22,026 nucleotides of DNA from Cyclostephanos tholiformis (taxonomy: Eukaryota > Bacillariophyta > Thalassiosirophyceae > Thalassiosirales > Thalassiosiraceae). Each line of letters begins with the position of its first letter. Within the stretch, counting starts at the first letter, position 1. This document shows positions 20,294-22,026 of this stretch, piece by piece. The notes beneath the pieces were generated by a model that ran no database searches, had not been told where the DNA came from, and saw only the letters and a program-made list of their open reading frames with translations. The position numbers were made by a program, and so were the translations under genes. Location: assembly GCA_036939975.1 (NCBI GenBank), contig JALLPB010000139.1, forward strand, positions 1 through 22,026, read 5' to 3'.

Positions 20294-21310
20294 CCCTTAC
20301 CCCTAAGTTTCCAAAATTTGGCCCCACCTTGCAAAAGTGTAGCACTGTTAGGGCGCACCCATATGCCCGTTTACAGCATATAAAGATTCTCAATAACTTT
20401 CAATACATTCAATATTGATGCAAAATACTGAGTGGGGTGGTTTACAGCTTCCAAACATGATGCCATGATGTTATTTGGGCTATCACCCTAACTACCCCAA
20501 ATTTTCCAAAATTTGCCCCCCATCTGCACAAGTAAAACAGTGTCAGGTTTCACCCATATGCTCATCCACAACATATGAAGGTGCTCAAACACTTTACATA
20601 CATCTAATATGAGTGCAGGATGCAGTCAGTGGGGGTTTGTAGCCTCAACCATTACACCTGTTTCAGCTCTGCCTGACCCCACATTTCCAAAATTTGGCCC
20701 CCACCTTCACAGGTTCAACAGTGTAAAGGTGCACCCATATGCCAATCCACAGCATATGAAGGTGCTAAAATGTTTTGTATACATCCTATAGGATTACATG
20801 ACCAATCCTTTACTCAGATACATACTATTCCTCAGCAGAAGAGCCATTATATGGTCAATTCCTAGTGAAGCAAAGTCAGTCTTATAAAAGTGGTCCTTTT
20901 TCAGCCAATCTTTACAGGGAGCCATAATCATTGTTATTTGAGTGAATTGGGCTAGTCAGAACTGGTCCAGAGTCAATTTGAAAAATTGATTTTTCTCTTC
21001 TGGACCCCCCCCTAACTTTATGTATTTGTAATGTAAAAGAGGGATGCAAACTGCGGTGCTAAACAGCCTCAACAATGACACCATGGCATTATTTTCACTT
21101 GGACTGATCCAACTATCCAAAATCTGGGACCCTTATTACACCCAGGACCTTCTTTACCACATTATCTTACAACCCCAAAACACTTAATGCTTTAGGCTTC
21201 ACATATGTATAATGTGAATGTGTGATGCATCCAGCGGTGCTAATCAGCATCAATAATGACATAAAGGCATTATTCAACTTTACCAGAACCCAATTTTTCA
21301 AAATTGGCTT
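20265..21310. repeat. Degenerate satellite-like array, period about 180-197 bp
   Basis: Copies are recognisable from ..CAGCCTCAA.CATGAC.CCATG, TTCCAAAATTTGG, CACCCATATG and CA.CATATGAAGGTGCT. The element GATGCA..(GTGG) before them recurs at about 20420, 20617, 21044 and 21222. One copy between 20795 and 21040 is decayed beyond easy recognition. There is no gene. Confidence 0.7.
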
Positions 21311-22026
21311 CAAATGCTGACTGCATCCCACATCAATATTGGATGTATCTCCTTGTTGGTCAGATTACTGGGTTCCCATCGTATCCCTGCAATGCATACT
21401 TTAGATCTATGCAAAAGGTCCCAAAATCAACCCAATCAAGGGAAGTAGTGTCAAGGCCTACTTGTCCAAGTATTTGCTGAGCTATGACAGTCCATCTACT
21501 GATTTGCTAGCAGAAAAAGTTGGTTTTTCTTGTTTTTTCTCCTTCACCTTGAGTCACTGAATCCAATATACTGTAATTGTGCACCAAACAGCACAGTGCA
21601 GAGAATAGTAATTTGAATAACCTCAATGCTAGGATTGCATCAAAAAATGTCTTTTCACAGCAATGGCAATGGTTGGTTTTGCTTGTCATTTTTGTGGAAC
21701 AGATGAGTTGACTGGGTACTGGGTACAAGATTAAACCACAGTGTGCATTCTTGGCTGGCTTCTCAGGGAATCATGTTTGAGTATGTAGGAAAAGGTTGGA
21801 GTGGTGCCATGCACCTGAATTTGTTTGTCTGATCTGATGAGTGGGGTGATTAAGTTGGGTGATGGTGATGACAAGTACTACAACTTAATTCAAGTTGTAA
21901 ATGATTTTGCTGTCCATGCTTTGATGGAATACAGTTACAATAGAGGATTACTAAAAGTGAAATTGGATACTTGACAAAATACGCCCATGGGCGTACGATA
22001 CGACGAATACTCTCGTATGGTTCCCG
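21311..22026. other. Right edge without a recognisable gene
   Basis: I see no gene in this stretch. A 16-bp palindrome lies near the end and is listed separately. Confidence 0.4.
21980..21995. repeat. 16-bp perfect palindrome
   Basis: TACGCCCATGGGCGTA is self-complementary and is followed by a second inverted pair, ATACGA...TCGTAT. CpG content rises here relative to the preceding 5 kb. Confidence 0.6.

Overview
The window looks like nuclear DNA from a eukaryotic microalga, most likely a diatom or another stramenopile. The reasons are short GT-AG introns, Asp-, Ser- and Gly-rich low-complexity exons, a bacterial-type HslV protease with a presequence, and a tyrosine-recombinase (YR) retrotransposon of a kind I associate with diatom genomes. 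The taxonomic call is inference; nothing here fixes a species.

Layout. (1) 1-4300: a plus-strand three-exon gene (160-4272) for a membrane-anchored alpha/beta-hydrolase with a very long acidic N-terminal half. (2) 4300-6600: a convergent minus-strand two-exon gene (5005-6339) for a mitochondrial HslV (ClpQ) threonine protease. Its last intron is packed with microsatellites and its 5' leader has a GGGGGGAATTC minisatellite. (3) About 6614-16191: a decayed 9.6-kb retrotransposon on the minus strand. Read along that strand the order is A1 repeat, a 60-bp-monomer leader array in two ~570-bp copies, ORF1 (gag-like with a Cys/His finger), pol (RT, RNase H, tyrosine recombinase), an antisense spliced-looking ORF, then B1, A2 and B2. 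The A1-ORFs-B1-A2-B2 order is the split-direct-repeat structure of PAT/Ngaro-type YR retrotransposons. Its B2 end lies about 275 bp from the hslV start codon. (4) 16200-22026: AT-richer, gene-poor DNA made of old tandem duplications. One copy of a ~340-bp duplication is interrupted by a 637-bp inverted-repeat element (16981-17617) with a 3-bp TTA-type target duplication, and the neighbouring copy preserves the empty site. A ~180-bp degenerate satellite-like array fills much of 20265-21310.

The two host genes show no functional link beyond convergence. The retroelement is dead: several in-frame stops (mostly TGA), at least three frameshifts in pol, YVND in place of YVDD in the RT, and Cys in place of the HxxR arginine in the recombinase. 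Most of these changes fit C-to-T decay at CpG. The least explained item is the plus-strand ORF (about 7694-8768) carried antisense inside the element, with GT-AG introns and no family I recognise.
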